Assembly (NCBI RefSeq): GCF_001182745.1
Contig: NZ_LN868939.1
Span: forward strand, 1,922,001-1,986,000
Direction of reading: 5' to 3'
Length of the DNA stretch: 64,000 bases
From: Nocardia farcinica
Lineage (GTDB): Bacteria; Actinomycetota; Actinomycetes; Mycobacteriales; Mycobacteriaceae
Made by a program: the position numbers and the translations under genes. A model generated the notes under the pieces. The model searched no databases. It was not told where the DNA came from and saw nothing but the letters and a program-made list of their open reading frames with translations. Shown here in pieces: positions 1 through 9,145 of the stretch (its first letter is position 1; each line of letters opens with the position of its first letter).

Positions 1-1
1 C

Positions 2-565
2 GACGGCCTGGCCACCGTGCTCGCCACCGTCGCCCGTACCAGACAGGTGGTGGTGTTCACCCACGACGAGCGGCTGGCCGAGGCGGTGCGCCGGATGGAA
101 CTCGACGCCCACGTGCTCGAGGTCCAGCGCCGGGAACGCTCGGTGGTCGAGGTGCGCACCGTCGGCGACCCGGTGCGCCGCTACCTCGACGACGCCCGCT
201 CGCTGGTGCGCACCCCGCAGCTGCCGCCCGCGATCGCCGACGAACTCGTCGCCACCTGCTGCCGGTCCGCGGTGGAGGCGGCCGCGCTGGCCAGGGCCCG
301 GCGCGAGCTGCTCGCCGCCGGGCTCGACCATCGCACGGTGGAGCGGCACGTGGCGGGCGCGCACACCACCCGCGCGATGGTGGCGCTGGCGGTGATGGGC
401 GTCGACTACAACGTCGACCACCTCAACAAGCACCTGGCCCGGGACGGCCGGTGGTTGGTGGAGGCCCTGCGCGATGTGACCGCGGGCGCGCACGTCCCCA
501 TCGACCGCGGCATGCGCGCGCTGATCGCCGACACCGAGCGGTTCATCGCCTGGTTGCGCCGATGA
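2..565 (+). CDS. C-terminal part of an ABC-type (RecF/SMC-like) ATPase, 5' end outside window
   Basis: The frame is open from the window edge and stops at 563-565, so only the C-terminal part of about 187 residues is visible. Near its start it reads VVVFTHDERLAEAVRRM, a beta strand followed by the switch-histidine (H-loop) pattern of ABC/RecF/SMC-type ATPases. The Walker motifs must lie to the left of the window. The remaining 160 residues are helical and basic, with no membrane segment. The next gene overlaps its stop by ATGA, so the two are almost certainly co-translated. The specific function is not recognised. A DNA-associated ATPase is the reasonable inference from the H-loop context; an AAA-type housekeeping ATPase is an alternative. 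Confidence 0.6.
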   Translation, partial: DGLATVLATVARTRQVVVFTHDERLAEAVRRMELDAHVLEVQRRERSVVEVRTVGDPVRRYLDDARSLVRTPQLPPAIADELVATCCRSAVEAAALARARRELLAAGLDHRTVERHVAGAHTTRAMVALAVMGVDYNVDHLNKHLARDGRWLVEALRDVTAGAHVPIDRGMRALIADTERFIAWLRR

Positions 566-1020
566 GCGACCAGTTCGGGCACCGGCCGCGCCGCCGGCCC
601 CGCCGCGCGCGTGCGCCCCGGCCGACGGTCGCGCAACGGTTGGCGGCGGTGGACCGGTTGCTCGACGGGGAGGTGTCGGACGCGGGTGGCGTGTGGTCGC
701 GCGCGACCGCCTGGATCCTGCGCCTCGCGCTCGAGCAGGCCGTCGACGACCTGTGGCGCCGGGTCGCCCCCGACCTCGTGCGCTGTCCGATGCGGGCCCA
801 GTTGCTGGCCCTGCGGGTGTACGCGACCCCTGCCACCGCCGCCCGGGTGGGGGCCCTGTGGGCCGCGCTGTCACGCGCGGCCCACCATCACGACTACGAC
901 CTCGCCCCGGCCGTCGCGGACCTGCGCCGCTGGCGGGAGCAGACCGCCGACCTCGCGGCCGAGCTGGCCACGACCGGTCGCGCACCCGAATTCGCCTGGG
1001 TCCGTAGGGAACTGGACTGA
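562..1020 (+). CDS. hypothetical protein coupled to the upstream ATPase
   Basis: A 152-residue protein whose ATG at 562 overlaps the stop of the ATPase gene (ATGA), which fixes the start and indicates translational coupling. The first 20 residues are very Arg/Pro-rich; the rest is alpha-helical and Ala/Arg/Leu-rich, without cysteine clusters, signal peptide or membrane helices. I do not recognise a family. The coupling suggests that it works with the ATPase, perhaps as a small accessory subunit. It runs convergently into the rpoB2 gene, whose stop lies 48 bases further on, with no clear terminator in between. Confidence 0.55.
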   Translation: MSDQFGHRPRRRPRRARAPRPTVAQRLAAVDRLLDGEVSDAGGVWSRATAWILRLALEQAVDDLWRRVAPDLVRCPMRAQLLALRVYATPATAARVGALWAALSRAAHHHDYDLAPAVADLRRWREQTADLAAELATTGRAPEFAWVRRELD

Positions 1021-1067
1021 CTCGGCCGCGGCCGTGCGGCGCCGCCGTGGCCGGGTCCTCGGGACCG

Positions 1068-4000
1068 TCACCCGGACAGCTCGGTCTCCGTGAGGGATTC
1101 GGCTCGGGACAGGTTGATGCCCAGGTTCGCGGCCGTCCGCTCGTGATCGTCGTCGACCCCGTGCGCCAGTTCGACCGCGGCACCGGCGGACAGCACCTCG
1201 ACGTTGAGGCACAGTGCCTGGAGTTCCTTCAACAACACCTTGAACGATTCCGGCACACCGGGTTCCGGGATGTTGTCGCCCTTGACGATCGCCTCGTAGA
1301 CCTTCACGCGGCCGACGACGTCGTCGGACTTGATCGTGAGCAGTTCCTGCAGGGTGTAGGCCGCGCCGTAGGCCTGCATCGCCCAGCACTCCATCTCACC
1401 GAAGCGCTGGCCACCGAACTGGGCCTTACCACCGAGCGGCTGCTGGGTGATCATCGAGTACGGGCCGGTGGAGCGAGCGTGGATCTTGTCGTCGACCAGG
1501 TGGTGCAGCTTCAGGATGTACATGTAGCCCACGGCGATCGGGTACGGGAACGGCTCGCCGGAACGCCCGTCGAACAGGGTCGCCTTCCCGTCCGGGCCCA
1601 CCAGCACGTCACCGTCGCGGTTGGGCCGGGTCGCGCCGAGCAGCCCGGTGAGTTCCTCTTCCCGCACTCCGTCGAACACGGGGGTGGCCAGGTTCGTTCC
1701 GGGCTCCGCCGCGAGCAGCTCGTCGGGTAGGCGCGCCGCCCAGTCCGGCCGTTGTCCGTCCACGGTGCGAATGTCCCAGCCGGCTTTGCCGATCCAGCCG
1801 AGGTGGGTTTCCAGGATCTGGCCGATGTTCATCCGCCGCGGCACACCGTGGGTGTTGAGGATGATGTCGACCGGGGTGCCATCGGGCAGGAACGGCATGT
1901 CCTCGGTGGGCAGGATCTTGCCGATCACACCCTTGTTCCCGTGCCGACCGGCCAGCTTGTCACCGTCTTGGATCTTGCGCTTCTGCGCCACATACACCCG
2001 CACCAACTCGTTGACACCGGGCGGCAGATCGTCATCGTCCTCCCGGGAGAACACCCGGATCCCGATGACCTTGCCCGACTCACCGTGGGGCACCTTCAAC
2101 GAGGTATCACGCACCTCACGCGCCTTCTCCCCGAAGATCGCCCGCAGCAACCGCTCCTCCGGCGTCAGCTCGGTCTCACCCTTGGGCGTGACCTTACCGA
2201 CCAGGATGTCACCATCACGCACCTCCGCACCGATCCGCACGATGCCACGCTCGTCCAGATCCGCCAACACCTCATCGGAGACATTCGGAATGTCGCGAGT
2301 GATCTCCTCGGCACCGAGCTTGGTGTCACGAGCATCGATCTCGTGCTCCTCGATATGGATCGAGGTCAACACATCCTGCTCCACCAACCGCTGGGACAAG
2401 ATGATCGCGTCCTCGTAGTTGTGCCCCTCCCACGGCATGATCGCCACCAACAGGTTCTTACCCAGCGCCATCTCACCGTTCTCGGTGCACGGCCCATCAG
2501 CCAACACCTGCCCGGCCTCGACCCGCTGACCCTCGTCCACGATCGGCCGCTGATTCGAACACGTCCCCTGGTTCGACCGGTTGAACTTCCGCATCCGATA
2601 CGACTTACGAGTCCCGTCATCGGCCATCACCGTGACGTAATCGGCCGAAACCTCCTCGACCACACCGGCCTTCTCGTTCACCACCACATCACCGGCATCC
2701 ACCGCCGCACGCAGCTCCATACCGGTACCCACGATCGGCGCCTCCGACCGAATCAACGGCACCGCCTGACGCTGCATATTCGCACCCATCAGCGCACGGT
2801 TGGCATCATCATGCTCGAGGAACGGAATCATCGCCGTCGCCACCGACACCATCTGCCGCGGCGACACATCCATGTAATCCACCGCGGCGGAATCGACGAG
2901 TTCCACCTCGGAGTTCTTCCGGCGCACCGGGATGCGCGCGGCCAGGAAGCGGCCCTCGGCGTCCAGCGGTTCGTTCGCCTGGGCCACCACGTGCCGGTCC
3001 TCCTCGTCGGCGGTGAGGTAATCGACCTCGTCGGTGACCCGGCCGTCCACCACCCGCCGGTAGGGGGTCTCGACGAAACCGAACGGGTTGACCCGCGCGT
3101 ACACCGACAGGTACCCCATCAGGCCGATGTTCGGCCCCTCCGGCGTCTCGATCGGGCACATCCGGCCGTAGTGGCTGTAGTGCACGTCGCGGACCTCCAG
3201 GCCGGCCCGTTCGCGCGAGAGCCCGCCCGGCCCGAGCGCGGACAGCCGCCGCTTGTTGGTCAGGCTCGCCAGCGGGTTGCGCTGGTCCATGAACTGCGAC
3301 AGCTGCGAGGTGCCGAAGAACTCCTTCATCGCCGCGACCACCGGGCGGATGTTCATCAGCGACTGCGGCGTGATCGCCTCGACGTCCTGGGTGGTCATGC
3401 GCTCCCGCACCACCCGTTCCATCCGGGACAGACCCACGCGGATCTGGTTCTGGATCAGCTCACCCACGGTGCGCACCCGGCGGTTACCGAAATGGTCGAT
3501 GTCGTCGACCTCCACCGGCACCTCGACCCCGCCGGGCGCGATCATCGTCTTGTCACCGGCGTGCAGGCGCACCAGGTACTCGATGGCGGCCGCGATGTCG
3601 TCCTCGGTGAGTACCCGCGGTGCCCCCGGAGCGCGCAGCCCGAGCTTCTTGTCGATCTTGTAACGGCCCACCCGCGCCAGGTCGTAGCGCTTCTCGGTGA
3701 AGAACAGATTCGCCAGCAGGTTCTGCGCCGACTCCTTGGTCGGCGGCTCGCCGGGCCGCAGCTTGCGATGGATCTCGAGCAGCGCGTCGTCGGTGCCCGC
3801 CACGTTGTCCTTGGCCAGCGAGGCCATGATCAGCGGGGCGAACCCGAATCGCTCGGCGATCCGCTCCGCACTCCAGCCCAGCGCCTTGAGCAGCACCGTC
3901 ACCGGCTGACGGCGCTTGCGGTCGATGCGCACGCCCACGGTGTCGCGCTTGTCGACGTCGAACTCCAGCCAGGCACCGCGCGACGGGATCACCCGCGCAC

Positions 4001-4550
4001 TGTGCACGTCCTTCTCCGAACCCTTGTCGATCGCGTGGTCGAAGTACACACCCGGCGAGCGCACCAGTTGCGACACGACCACCCGTTCGGTGCCGTTGAC
4101 GACGAATGTCCCGTGCGCGGTCATCATCGGGAAATCACCCATGAAAACGGTCTGGCTCTTGATCTCGCCGGTGTTGTTGTTCACGAATTCCGCCGTGACG
4201 AACCACGGCGCGGCATAGGTCAGATCCTTGTCCTTGCACTCCTCGACGGAGGCCTTGACCTCCTCGAACCGCGGATCGGACAACGTCAGCGACATCGTGC
4301 CCGCGAAGTCCTCGATGGGGCTGATCTCGGCGAGCACCTCGGCCAGCCCGGCGACCGGTTCCGTCCCGCGGACTGCCGCGCGGGCGCACCAGTCGGGTGC
4401 GCCGATCAGCCACCCGAACGATTCGGTCTGGATGTCCAGCAGGCCCGGAACCGCCAGGGGCTCGCGGATTCTGGCGAACGAGAGCCGCCGGGGCGCACCC
4501 GGGACTCCGGGCGCGGCGAGCGGGGACTCGGTCCGACTCGAGACTGTCAC
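1068..4550 (-). CDS. rpoB2: second RNA polymerase beta subunit (rifampicin-resistance type RpoB2)
   Basis: A full-length beta subunit of 1160 residues. The GTG at 4550 is chosen because GGAAGGA precedes it at correct spacing; an in-frame start at 4661 would add 37 residues unlike other RpoB N-termini. The catalytic-core blocks are intact, including the [18 protein letters not shown] region. The rifampicin-determining region (residues about 415-440) departs from the bacterial consensus: Arg for Asn518, Ala for Ser522 and Asn for His526 (E. coli numbering; the Asn is residue 432 here). Ser531 is kept. His526 changes are classical rifampicin-resistance substitutions, and a duplicated rpoB of this kind is known from Nocardia farcinica. 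No rpoC follows, so this is not the housekeeping rpoBC operon. Inferred role: an alternative beta subunit assembling with the common beta-prime. Confidence 0.92.
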   Translation of the reverse strand: MTVSSRTESPLAAPGVPGAPRRLSFARIREPLAVPGLLDIQTESFGWLIGAPDWCARAAVRGTEPVAGLAEVLAEISPIEDFAGTMSLTLSDPRFEEVKASVEECKDKDLTYAAPWFVTAEFVNNNTGEIKSQTVFMGDFPMMTAHGTFVVNGTERVVVSQLVRSPGVYFDHAIDKGSEKDVHSARVIPSRGAWLEFDVDKRDTVGVRIDRKRRQPVTVLLKALGWSAERIAERFGFAPLIMASLAKDNVAGTDDALLEIHRKLRPGEPPTKESAQNLLANLFFTEKRYDLARVGRYKIDKKLGLRAPGAPRVLTEDDIAAAIEYLVRLHAGDKTMIAPGGVEVPVEVDDIDHFGNRRVRTVGELIQNQIRVGLSRMERVVRERMTTQDVEAITPQSLMNIRPVVAAMKEFFGTSQLSQFMDQRNPLASLTNKRRLSALGPGGLSRERAGLEVRDVHYSHYGRMCPIETPEGPNIGLMGYLSVYARVNPFGFVETPYRRVVDGRVTDEVDYLTADEEDRHVVAQANEPLDAEGRFLAARIPVRRKNSEVELVDSAAVDYMDVSPRQMVSVATAMIPFLEHDDANRALMGANMQRQAVPLIRSEAPIVGTGMELRAAVDAGDVVVNEKAGVVEEVSADYVTVMADDGTRKSYRMRKFNRSNQGTCSNQRPIVDEGQRVEAGQVLADGPCTENGEMALGKNLLVAIMPWEGHNYEDAIILSQRLVEQDVLTSIHIEEHEIDARDTKLGAEEITRDIPNVSDEVLADLDERGIVRIGAEVRDGDILVGKVTPKGETELTPEERLLRAIFGEKAREVRDTSLKVPHGESGKVIGIRVFSREDDDDLPPGVNELVRVYVAQKRKIQDGDKLAGRHGNKGVIGKILPTEDMPFLPDGTPVDIILNTHGVPRRMNIGQILETHLGWIGKAGWDIRTVDGQRPDWAARLPDELLAAEPGTNLATPVFDGVREEELTGLLGATRPNRDGDVLVGPDGKATLFDGRSGEPFPYPIAVGYMYILKLHHLVDDKIHARSTGPYSMITQQPLGGKAQFGGQRFGEMECWAMQAYGAAYTLQELLTIKSDDVVGRVKVYEAIVKGDNIPEPGVPESFKVLLKELQALCLNVEVLSAGAAVELAHGVDDDHERTAANLGINLSRAESLTETELSG

Positions 4551-4951
4551 GATGCGTCCTTCCAGCACCGTATGCCGCCCGTTGCTGCGGGCGGTCGCGG
4601 TGCTCTGGTCTGTGGCCGGGTATTCCAAAGGCACACCGCGGGGGGACACCGTCTCGGACACGACTCGACAACACCGGTGAAAACAACGGGGCCGGACGCA
4701 GCCCGTGTTCCACGGTCTTTCATATTTCGAGAGTCGGACAGCACGCGACGCGGAGCGCGAGGTCCCAAATTACACGGGGAAACGACGAATGTCGAGAGGC
4801 AAGAAGAAATAAACACCGGAATTCGGTGTCTTCCCACTTCGATATTGTCATTGCGGGTGGGCCGTCGTCAAGTCCCCGCCGAATTTCGGTGCGAAATACC
4901 CCGCGGACCCCGCGGCGCCACCCCGGGCGCCGCCGGTGTGAGAATCGCGGT
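4551..4951. other. 401-base divergent intergenic region between rpoB2 and the YchJ-like gene
   Basis: This gap must hold the rpoB2 promoter. It is less GC-rich than its surroundings, especially 4720-4860, which contains runs such as GAAGAAATAAACACC. No convincing gene is seen on either strand. I looked for the rifamycin-associated element, a 19-base inverted repeat described upstream of rifamycin-inducible actinomycete genes, and did not find it. No clear attenuator hairpin was found. Confidence 0.5.
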
Positions 4952-5341
4952 ATGAGCGCGCCCTCGAGCTGTCCCTGCCGCCGCGGTGAGCCGTTCGATC
5001 GTTGCTGCGGCCCGGTCCTGGCCGGGCAGCGGCAGGCGGCCACGGCCGAGGCGCTGATGCGCTCGCGCTATGTCGCCTTCGCGGTCGGCGACGCGGACTA
5101 TCTGCTGCGCTCCTGGCATTCGCGGACCCGGCCGAAACGACTCTCCCTCGACCACGGCCTGCGCTGGCGCTTCCTGGAGATCGTGCGCACCGAGCGCGGC
5201 GGCCCCTTCGACGACACCGGCGTGGTCGAGTTCGTCGCCCACTACCGCACCGACGAGGGCCGCGGCGAATTGCACGAGGTGAGCCGGTTCGCCCGCGAGG
5301 ACGGGCAGTGGCGGTACCTCGACGGCGACATCGAGGACTGA
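4952..5341 (+). CDS. YchJ/UPF0225 family protein
   Basis: 129 residues beginning MSAPSSCPCRRGEPFDRCCGP, the Cys-rich SEC-C-like N-terminus (CPC, then CC) that marks the YchJ family, followed by the conserved EALMRSRYVAFAVGDADYLLRSWH stretch broken here into EALMRSRY and DADYLLRSWH. The C-terminal half is an NTF2-like fold of the kind seen in this family (FEI-type strand, HEVSRF, GQWRYLDG). The cysteines probably bind zinc; the cellular role of the family is not established. The ATG follows a weak Shine-Dalgarno. It lies divergent from rpoB2 and 56 bases before a small redox-fold gene on the same strand. Confidence 0.8.
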   Translation: MSAPSSCPCRRGEPFDRCCGPVLAGQRQAATAEALMRSRYVAFAVGDADYLLRSWHSRTRPKRLSLDHGLRWRFLEIVRTERGGPFDDTGVVEFVAHYRTDEGRGELHEVSRFAREDGQWRYLDGDIED

Positions 5342-5397
5342 CCGGCACCGAGGACCGCCCCGGCGTACCGTTCGCCGATTCGGTAGCGTCGGCGAGC

Positions 5398-5691
5398 ATG
5401 TCACGGGTGGCGATCGAGTACTGCACGCAGTGCCGCTGGATGTTGCGCGCGAGCTGGATGGCGCAGGAACTGCTCAGCACCTTCGGCACCGACCTGACCG
5501 AGGTCGCGCTCGTGCCCGGTACGGGCGGGGTCTTCCGGATCACCGTCGACGGCGAGCAGGTGTGGGAGCGCAAGGCCGACGGCGGCTTCCCCGAGATCAC
5601 CGTGCTCAAGCAGCGCGTGCGCGACCGGGTCGCGCCGGACCGTGACCTCGGCCACGCCGACCGCCACGCCAGCGGATCGAGCCCCGACTAG
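5398..5691 (+). CDS. Rdx family (SelT/SelW/SelH-like) thioredoxin-fold protein
   Basis: 97 residues with the family signature: a beta strand, then YCTQCRWMLRASWMAQELL with a CxxC at residues 9 and 12, and a C-terminal GGFPEI...LKQRVRDR...LGHAD segment. In selenoproteins of this family the second active-site residue is selenocysteine; here both positions are cysteine. A redox or thiol role is inferred from the family; substrates are unknown. The stop at 5689-5691 overlaps that of the convergent FmdB-like gene, so the two share a 3' end. Confidence 0.8.
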   Translation: MSRVAIEYCTQCRWMLRASWMAQELLSTFGTDLTEVALVPGTGGVFRITVDGEQVWERKADGGFPEITVLKQRVRDRVAPDRDLGHADRHASGSSPD

Positions 5692-5909
5692 GCGCAGCAC
5701 CCGCCGCCGCAGCACCCGCCCCCGGCCGGCGCGGCCGGCGCGGCCTGGGCGGGGCCGGTGGCCTTGCCCACAGTCGCGAAGGTGGTCAGCAGCTTGACCG
5801 TGTCGTCGTGCCCGGCGGGGCAGCTGGCGGGGTCGCCGGACTGCGCCATCGGGCGGTTCACCTCGAAGGTGTCGCCGCAGCTGCGGCAACGAAAGCTGTA
5901 GTTCGGCAC
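5688..5909 (-). CDS. FmdB-like zinc-ribbon protein with Cys-rich tail
   Basis: 73 residues from a GTG at 5909 (VPNYSFRCRSCGDTFEV). The first zinc knuckle CRSC is canonical for the FmdB/regulatory zinc-ribbon family. The second is unusual: CPAGHDD instead of CPxCG, so one ligand may be His. The protein then has an Ala/Pro linker and ends GGGCCGGGCCA, adding four extra cysteines in two CC pairs. FmdB-type proteins are small putative transcriptional regulators of unproven mechanism. The CC-rich tail could bind metal. The 3' end overlaps the convergent Rdx gene. Confidence 0.75.
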   Translation of the reverse strand: MPNYSFRCRSCGDTFEVNRPMAQSGDPASCPAGHDDTVKLLTTFATVGKATGPAQAAPAAPAGGGCCGGGCCA

Positions 5910-5959
5910 GGCCACAGGGTAGCGGGCCGGACCGGCCTGCGGTAGCGCGCCGGATACGG

Positions 5960-5982
5960 GGTAACGGTTGATGTCCGTAACC
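5960..5982. promoter_or_regulatory. imperfect inverted repeat between divergent FmdB-like and carboxylesterase genes
   Basis: GGTAACGG, a 7-base spacer, then CCGTAACC: 7 of 8 arm positions pair. It lies in the 174-base divergent gap, about 100 bases before the esterase ATG and 50 bases before the FmdB-like GTG. It is a candidate regulator-binding site; no regulator gene is adjacent. Confidence 0.3.
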
Positions 5983-6083
5983 GGACGTACTCTCGAAAGA
6001 GGACCACCAGTGCCGACCCCGAGGACGTGGCGCACTTCCGACGGGTCGCGGAGGCACCGCGGACACGACCAGGAGGTGCGGCC

Positions 6084-7655
6084 ATGACCACCCGATACGA
6101 CACCACCGTCGAGATCGACGACGCGGGGCCGGTCGCCCACACCACCCACGGCCGGGTCCGCGGCGTCATGGACGGGCCGATCGCGGTCTGGCGCAGCATC
6201 CCCTACGCCGCCCCGGTGACCGGTCCCCGCCGGTTCCGGCCCGCCGAGCCACCCGAACCGTGGGACGGCGTGCGCGACTGCGTACGGTTCGGCGACATCG
6301 CGCCGCAGACGATGGGCACGATGGTTCCGGTCGACTCCGAGCTGCGCATGGGCGAGGACTGTCTGTGGCTGAACGTCTGGGCGCCCACCGAGCCGCGGGA
6401 ACCCGAGGAACCGCGCCCGGTGCTGGTGTGGTTGCACGGCGGCGCCTACTGCCTCGGCACCGCCGCGCAGAAGATCTACGACGGTCGCAAGCTCGCCGAG
6501 ACCGGCGATGCGGTGGTGGTTACGGTCAACTACCGCATCGGCGTCCTCGGCTTCCTCGACCTCTCCTCGGTGGTGGACGGCTGCACCCCGAACCTCGGTC
6601 TGCACGACCAGATCCGGGCGCTGGAATGGGTGCGGGAGAACATCGCGGCGTTCGGCGGTGACCCGGACAACGTCACCCTGTTCGGCGAGTCCTCCGGCGC
6701 CGGGTGCGTGACCGCGCTGCTGACCGCGCCCGCCGCGGCCGGCCTGTTCCACAAGGCCATCGCGCAGAGCCCGCCCGCCACCACCGTGTTCGGCAGGCAA
6801 CGCGCCGAACTGGTCGCCCACCGTTTCCTCGAGCTGCTGGACCTGTCACCGGACCGCGCAGCCGAGGTGGGTGAGCTGCCCATCGAGCGGCTGGTGCAGG
6901 CGGCGGGCGTGCTCTTCGACGAGGTGCCGCTCAGGGAACCCGGCCGGTTGGCCGCCGCGCCGGTGGTCGACGGGGAGCTGCTGCCCGACTACCCGATCAC
7001 CCGCTTCCAACAGGGCCGCTCGCACCGGGTGCCGCTGATCATCGGCACCAACAAGGACGAGGCCTCGCTGTTCCGGCTGTTCCGCTCGCCGATCATGCCG
7101 GTCACCCCGGAAGCGGTGACCATCATGCTGCGCGACGTCGCCGAGAGTCATCCGGACATGTCGCCCGAGCGGGTGGCCGAGATCGCCTCCGCCTACCCGG
7201 ACCTGGGCAAAGCCCGTGGGGCGCTGGCGATGTCGACCGACGCCGCCTTCCGCATGCCCGCGCACTGGGTCGCCGACGGCCACTGCACCCACTCGATGAC
7301 CTGGGTCTACCGGTTCGACCACGCCACCCCGATGCTGCGGGCGGCTCGCGTCGGCGCCGGGCACGCCACCGAATTGCCGTATGTGTTCGGCAATTTCGGC
7401 ACGCTCAACCACGACCCCACCTTCTGGCTCGGCGGGCGCAAGCAGGCCACCGAGGTGTCGGGCCGGATGATGCGGCGCTGGCTGGCCTTCGCCCGCCACG
7501 GCGTCCCGGCCGCGCTGGACGGATCCAAGCATTGGCCGCCCTACGACCGGGACACCCGCCACACCCTGCTCATCGACGCCATCGACCGGGTGGTCGACGA
7601 CCCCGACCGCGACCTGCACACGGCCTGGGGCGACCAGGCGGTCGGCTTCAGCTGA
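6084..7655 (+). CDS. type B carboxylesterase (para-nitrobenzyl esterase family)
   Basis: 523 residues, the usual length for bacterial carboxylesterase/lipase family members, and cytosolic (no signal peptide). Visible family features are the N-terminal THGRVRGVMDG and SIPYAAPVTGPRRF, EDCLWLNVW, the oxyanion loop HGGAY (residues 118-122), the nucleophile elbow GESSGAG with Ser203, and the catalytic-His region GHATELPYVFGNF. A strong AGGAGG ends eight bases before the ATG. It hydrolyses carboxylic esters; the natural substrate cannot be told. The last 8 bases overlap the 3' end of the convergent P450 gene. Confidence 0.93.
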   Translation: MTTRYDTTVEIDDAGPVAHTTHGRVRGVMDGPIAVWRSIPYAAPVTGPRRFRPAEPPEPWDGVRDCVRFGDIAPQTMGTMVPVDSELRMGEDCLWLNVWAPTEPREPEEPRPVLVWLHGGAYCLGTAAQKIYDGRKLAETGDAVVVTVNYRIGVLGFLDLSSVVDGCTPNLGLHDQIRALEWVRENIAAFGGDPDNVTLFGESSGAGCVTALLTAPAAAGLFHKAIAQSPPATTVFGRQRAELVAHRFLELLDLSPDRAAEVGELPIERLVQAAGVLFDEVPLREPGRLAAAPVVDGELLPDYPITRFQQGRSHRVPLIIGTNKDEASLFRLFRSPIMPVTPEAVTIMLRDVAESHPDMSPERVAEIASAYPDLGKARGALAMSTDAAFRMPAHWVADGHCTHSMTWVYRFDHATPMLRAARVGAGHATELPYVFGNFGTLNHDPTFWLGGRKQATEVSGRMMRRWLAFARHGVPAALDGSKHWPPYDRDTRHTLLIDAIDRVVDDPDRDLHTAWGDQAVGFS

Positions 7656-8958
7656 GCGGGCTCATCTCCCGCGCGGCCGCGCGCTTGCCCAGGTGCACCG
7701 GCATCCGTTCGTAGCCGTGCAGGGTGAACAGCGCGCGGCGGTGCGGCGGCTCGGCCAGCGCGAGATCCGGGAACCGCTCGAACAGTGCCCGCAGCGCGTA
7801 GACGCCCTCCATCCTGGCCAGGCTGGCGCCCAGGCAGACGTGGATGCCGCTGCTGAACGACAGGTGGTCCTTGGCGTTGGGCCGCGCCACATCGAAGCGC
7901 TCCGGGTCGGCGAACACCTTCGGATCCCGGTTGGCCCCGGCCAACGACAGCACCACCGTGTGCCCGCGGCGCAGCAGGGCGCCGTCGAGTTCCACATCGG
8001 TCAGCGCCGTGCGCGCGGTGCTCTGCACCGGTGAATCGATCCGCAGGATCTCCTCGACGGCGTTGGGCCACAGGTCGGGTTCCTCCCGCAGCCGGGCCAG
8101 CTGGTCGGGGTGGGCGAGCAACTGGACCACGCCGTTGCCGATGAGGTTGACCGTGGTCTCGAAGCCGGCGCCCATCAGCAGGCTGGCCGAGGCCTTCAGC
8201 GCGTGGTCGTCGAGGTCGCCCGCGGTCACCAGGGCGCTGAGGATGTCGTCGCCCGGTTCGCGGCGCAGCCGGGCGATGTGCCGGTCGAGGTAGTCGTTCA
8301 TCACCTCCATCGCCAGCAGCGCCCGCTTGTGCGCCCGCCACGGGATGCCGATGTCGAGCAGCGGCGTCATCCGGTCGCCCCAGCCGAGGAACATCTGCCG
8401 GTCGGCGTCGGGGAAGCCGAGCATCTCGGAGATGATCGCGATCGGCACCTGCGAGGCGTAGGCGGCCACCAGATCGACCGAGCCGTGCGAGGGGAGCGCG
8501 TCCAGCAGTTCGGTGGTCACGCTCGCCACCCGGTCCCGCAGCCTGCCGATCGCGCGCGGGGTGAACGCGGCCGCCACCGGTTTGCGCATCGCGGTGTGCT
8601 CGGGCGGGTCGATCACCAGCATCGAGGGCGGCTCGACCGGGTTGGGCGGCAGCGGCGACCTGGCCGCCAGCCGCTTCAACGGCTCGAACGCGGTGAAGCT
8701 CTGCGGGGAGCGGACCCCGAACCGGTTGTCGCGCAGGATCGCGCGGCACAACTCGTGGTCGAAGGCGGCCCACGACAGCGGCGTGCGCACCGGGCCGCCG
8801 TCGCCGCGCAACTGCTCGATCAGCGGATAGGGGTCCTCGATGCCCTCGCGCCCGCCCACCAGCCGGGCGAACGGATCACCCCGGCGCGCCTGCGTGCGCA
8901 GGACCAGTCGCGGCGCGCCTTGCGCGGACAGCCATCGGAACCAGTACCGCAGCCTCAT
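7648..8958 (-). CDS. cytochrome P450
   Basis: 436 residues with all P450 landmarks: I-helix oxygen-binding GAGFETT (residues 263-269), K-helix EILR (303-306), the PERF-region FADPERFDV, and the haem loop FSSGIHVCLGASLARME with ligand Cys375. It is soluble and class-I-like, so it would need ferredoxin and a ferredoxin reductase from elsewhere; none is next to it. The N-terminal RYWFRWL stretch is basic and aromatic but not a convincing membrane anchor. The substrate is unknown. It is convergent with the esterase gene, and the 5' side faces the repeat and terminator region of the next gene. Confidence 0.93.
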   Translation of the reverse strand: MRLRYWFRWLSAQGAPRLVLRTQARRGDPFARLVGGREGIEDPYPLIEQLRGDGGPVRTPLSWAAFDHELCRAILRDNRFGVRSPQSFTAFEPLKRLAARSPLPPNPVEPPSMLVIDPPEHTAMRKPVAAAFTPRAIGRLRDRVASVTTELLDALPSHGSVDLVAAYASQVPIAIISEMLGFPDADRQMFLGWGDRMTPLLDIGIPWRAHKRALLAMEVMNDYLDRHIARLRREPGDDILSALVTAGDLDDHALKASASLLMGAGFETTVNLIGNGVVQLLAHPDQLARLREEPDLWPNAVEEILRIDSPVQSTARTALTDVELDGALLRRGHTVVLSLAGANRDPKVFADPERFDVARPNAKDHLSFSSGIHVCLGASLARMEGVYALRALFERFPDLALAEPPHRRALFTLHGYERMPVHLGKRAAAREMSPLS

Positions 8959-9040
8959 ATCCCACCCACCCGTCGTCGTGTGATGGACACCACGGTACGG
9001 ATCGCGGGCCGGTAGCGAAACGGCCCCGGGTCGGACCCGC

Positions 9041-9060
9041 GCTCCTACCCGAGTAGGAGC
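9041..9060 (-). terminator. hairpin downstream of the TIGR03089-type gene
   Basis: A perfect inverted repeat, GCTCCTAC-CCGA-GTAGGAGC, 8-base arms with a 4-base loop, between the P450 start and the 3' end of the gene stopping at 9140. No U-tract follows, as is common in high-GC actinobacteria. Confidence 0.5.
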
Positions 9061-9080
9061 TCAGGGCGGTGTCCGATTTC

Positions 9081-9145
9081 GCCTGAGCGGGGCGGCCTAC
9101 GTGGTGATGCTGCGCTGCCGCCTTCGGCCGCTGACCCGCTCAGGC
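9081..9145. repeat. 65-base dispersed palindromic repeat, locus A
   Basis: The unit runs from GCCTGAGCGGG (9081-9091) to its exact reverse complement CCCGCTCAGGC (9135-9145), with a GC-rich interior containing TGGTGATGCTGCGCTGCCGCC. It is preceded by the 13-base spacer GGTGTCCGATTTC and a fragment of another copy (CTCAGGGC). Near-identical copies occur at 23561-23780, and diverged ones at 48086-48222. The stop codon of the minus-strand gene at 9140-9142 lies inside the right arm. Confidence 0.85.

Noticed and set aside
1068..4550. Housekeeping rpoB of the rpoBC operon
   Set aside because: No rpoC downstream and the rifampicin region carries resistance-type substitutions.
4551..4951. Rifamycin-associated element upstream of rpoB2
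   Set aside because: The known 19-base inverted repeat was looked for on both strands and not found.
1752..4955. Long open frame (over 1000 codons) on the plus strand across rpoB2
   Set aside because: Antisense to a conserved gene; composition is typical of the open complementary frames of GC-rich codons, and no family motif is present.
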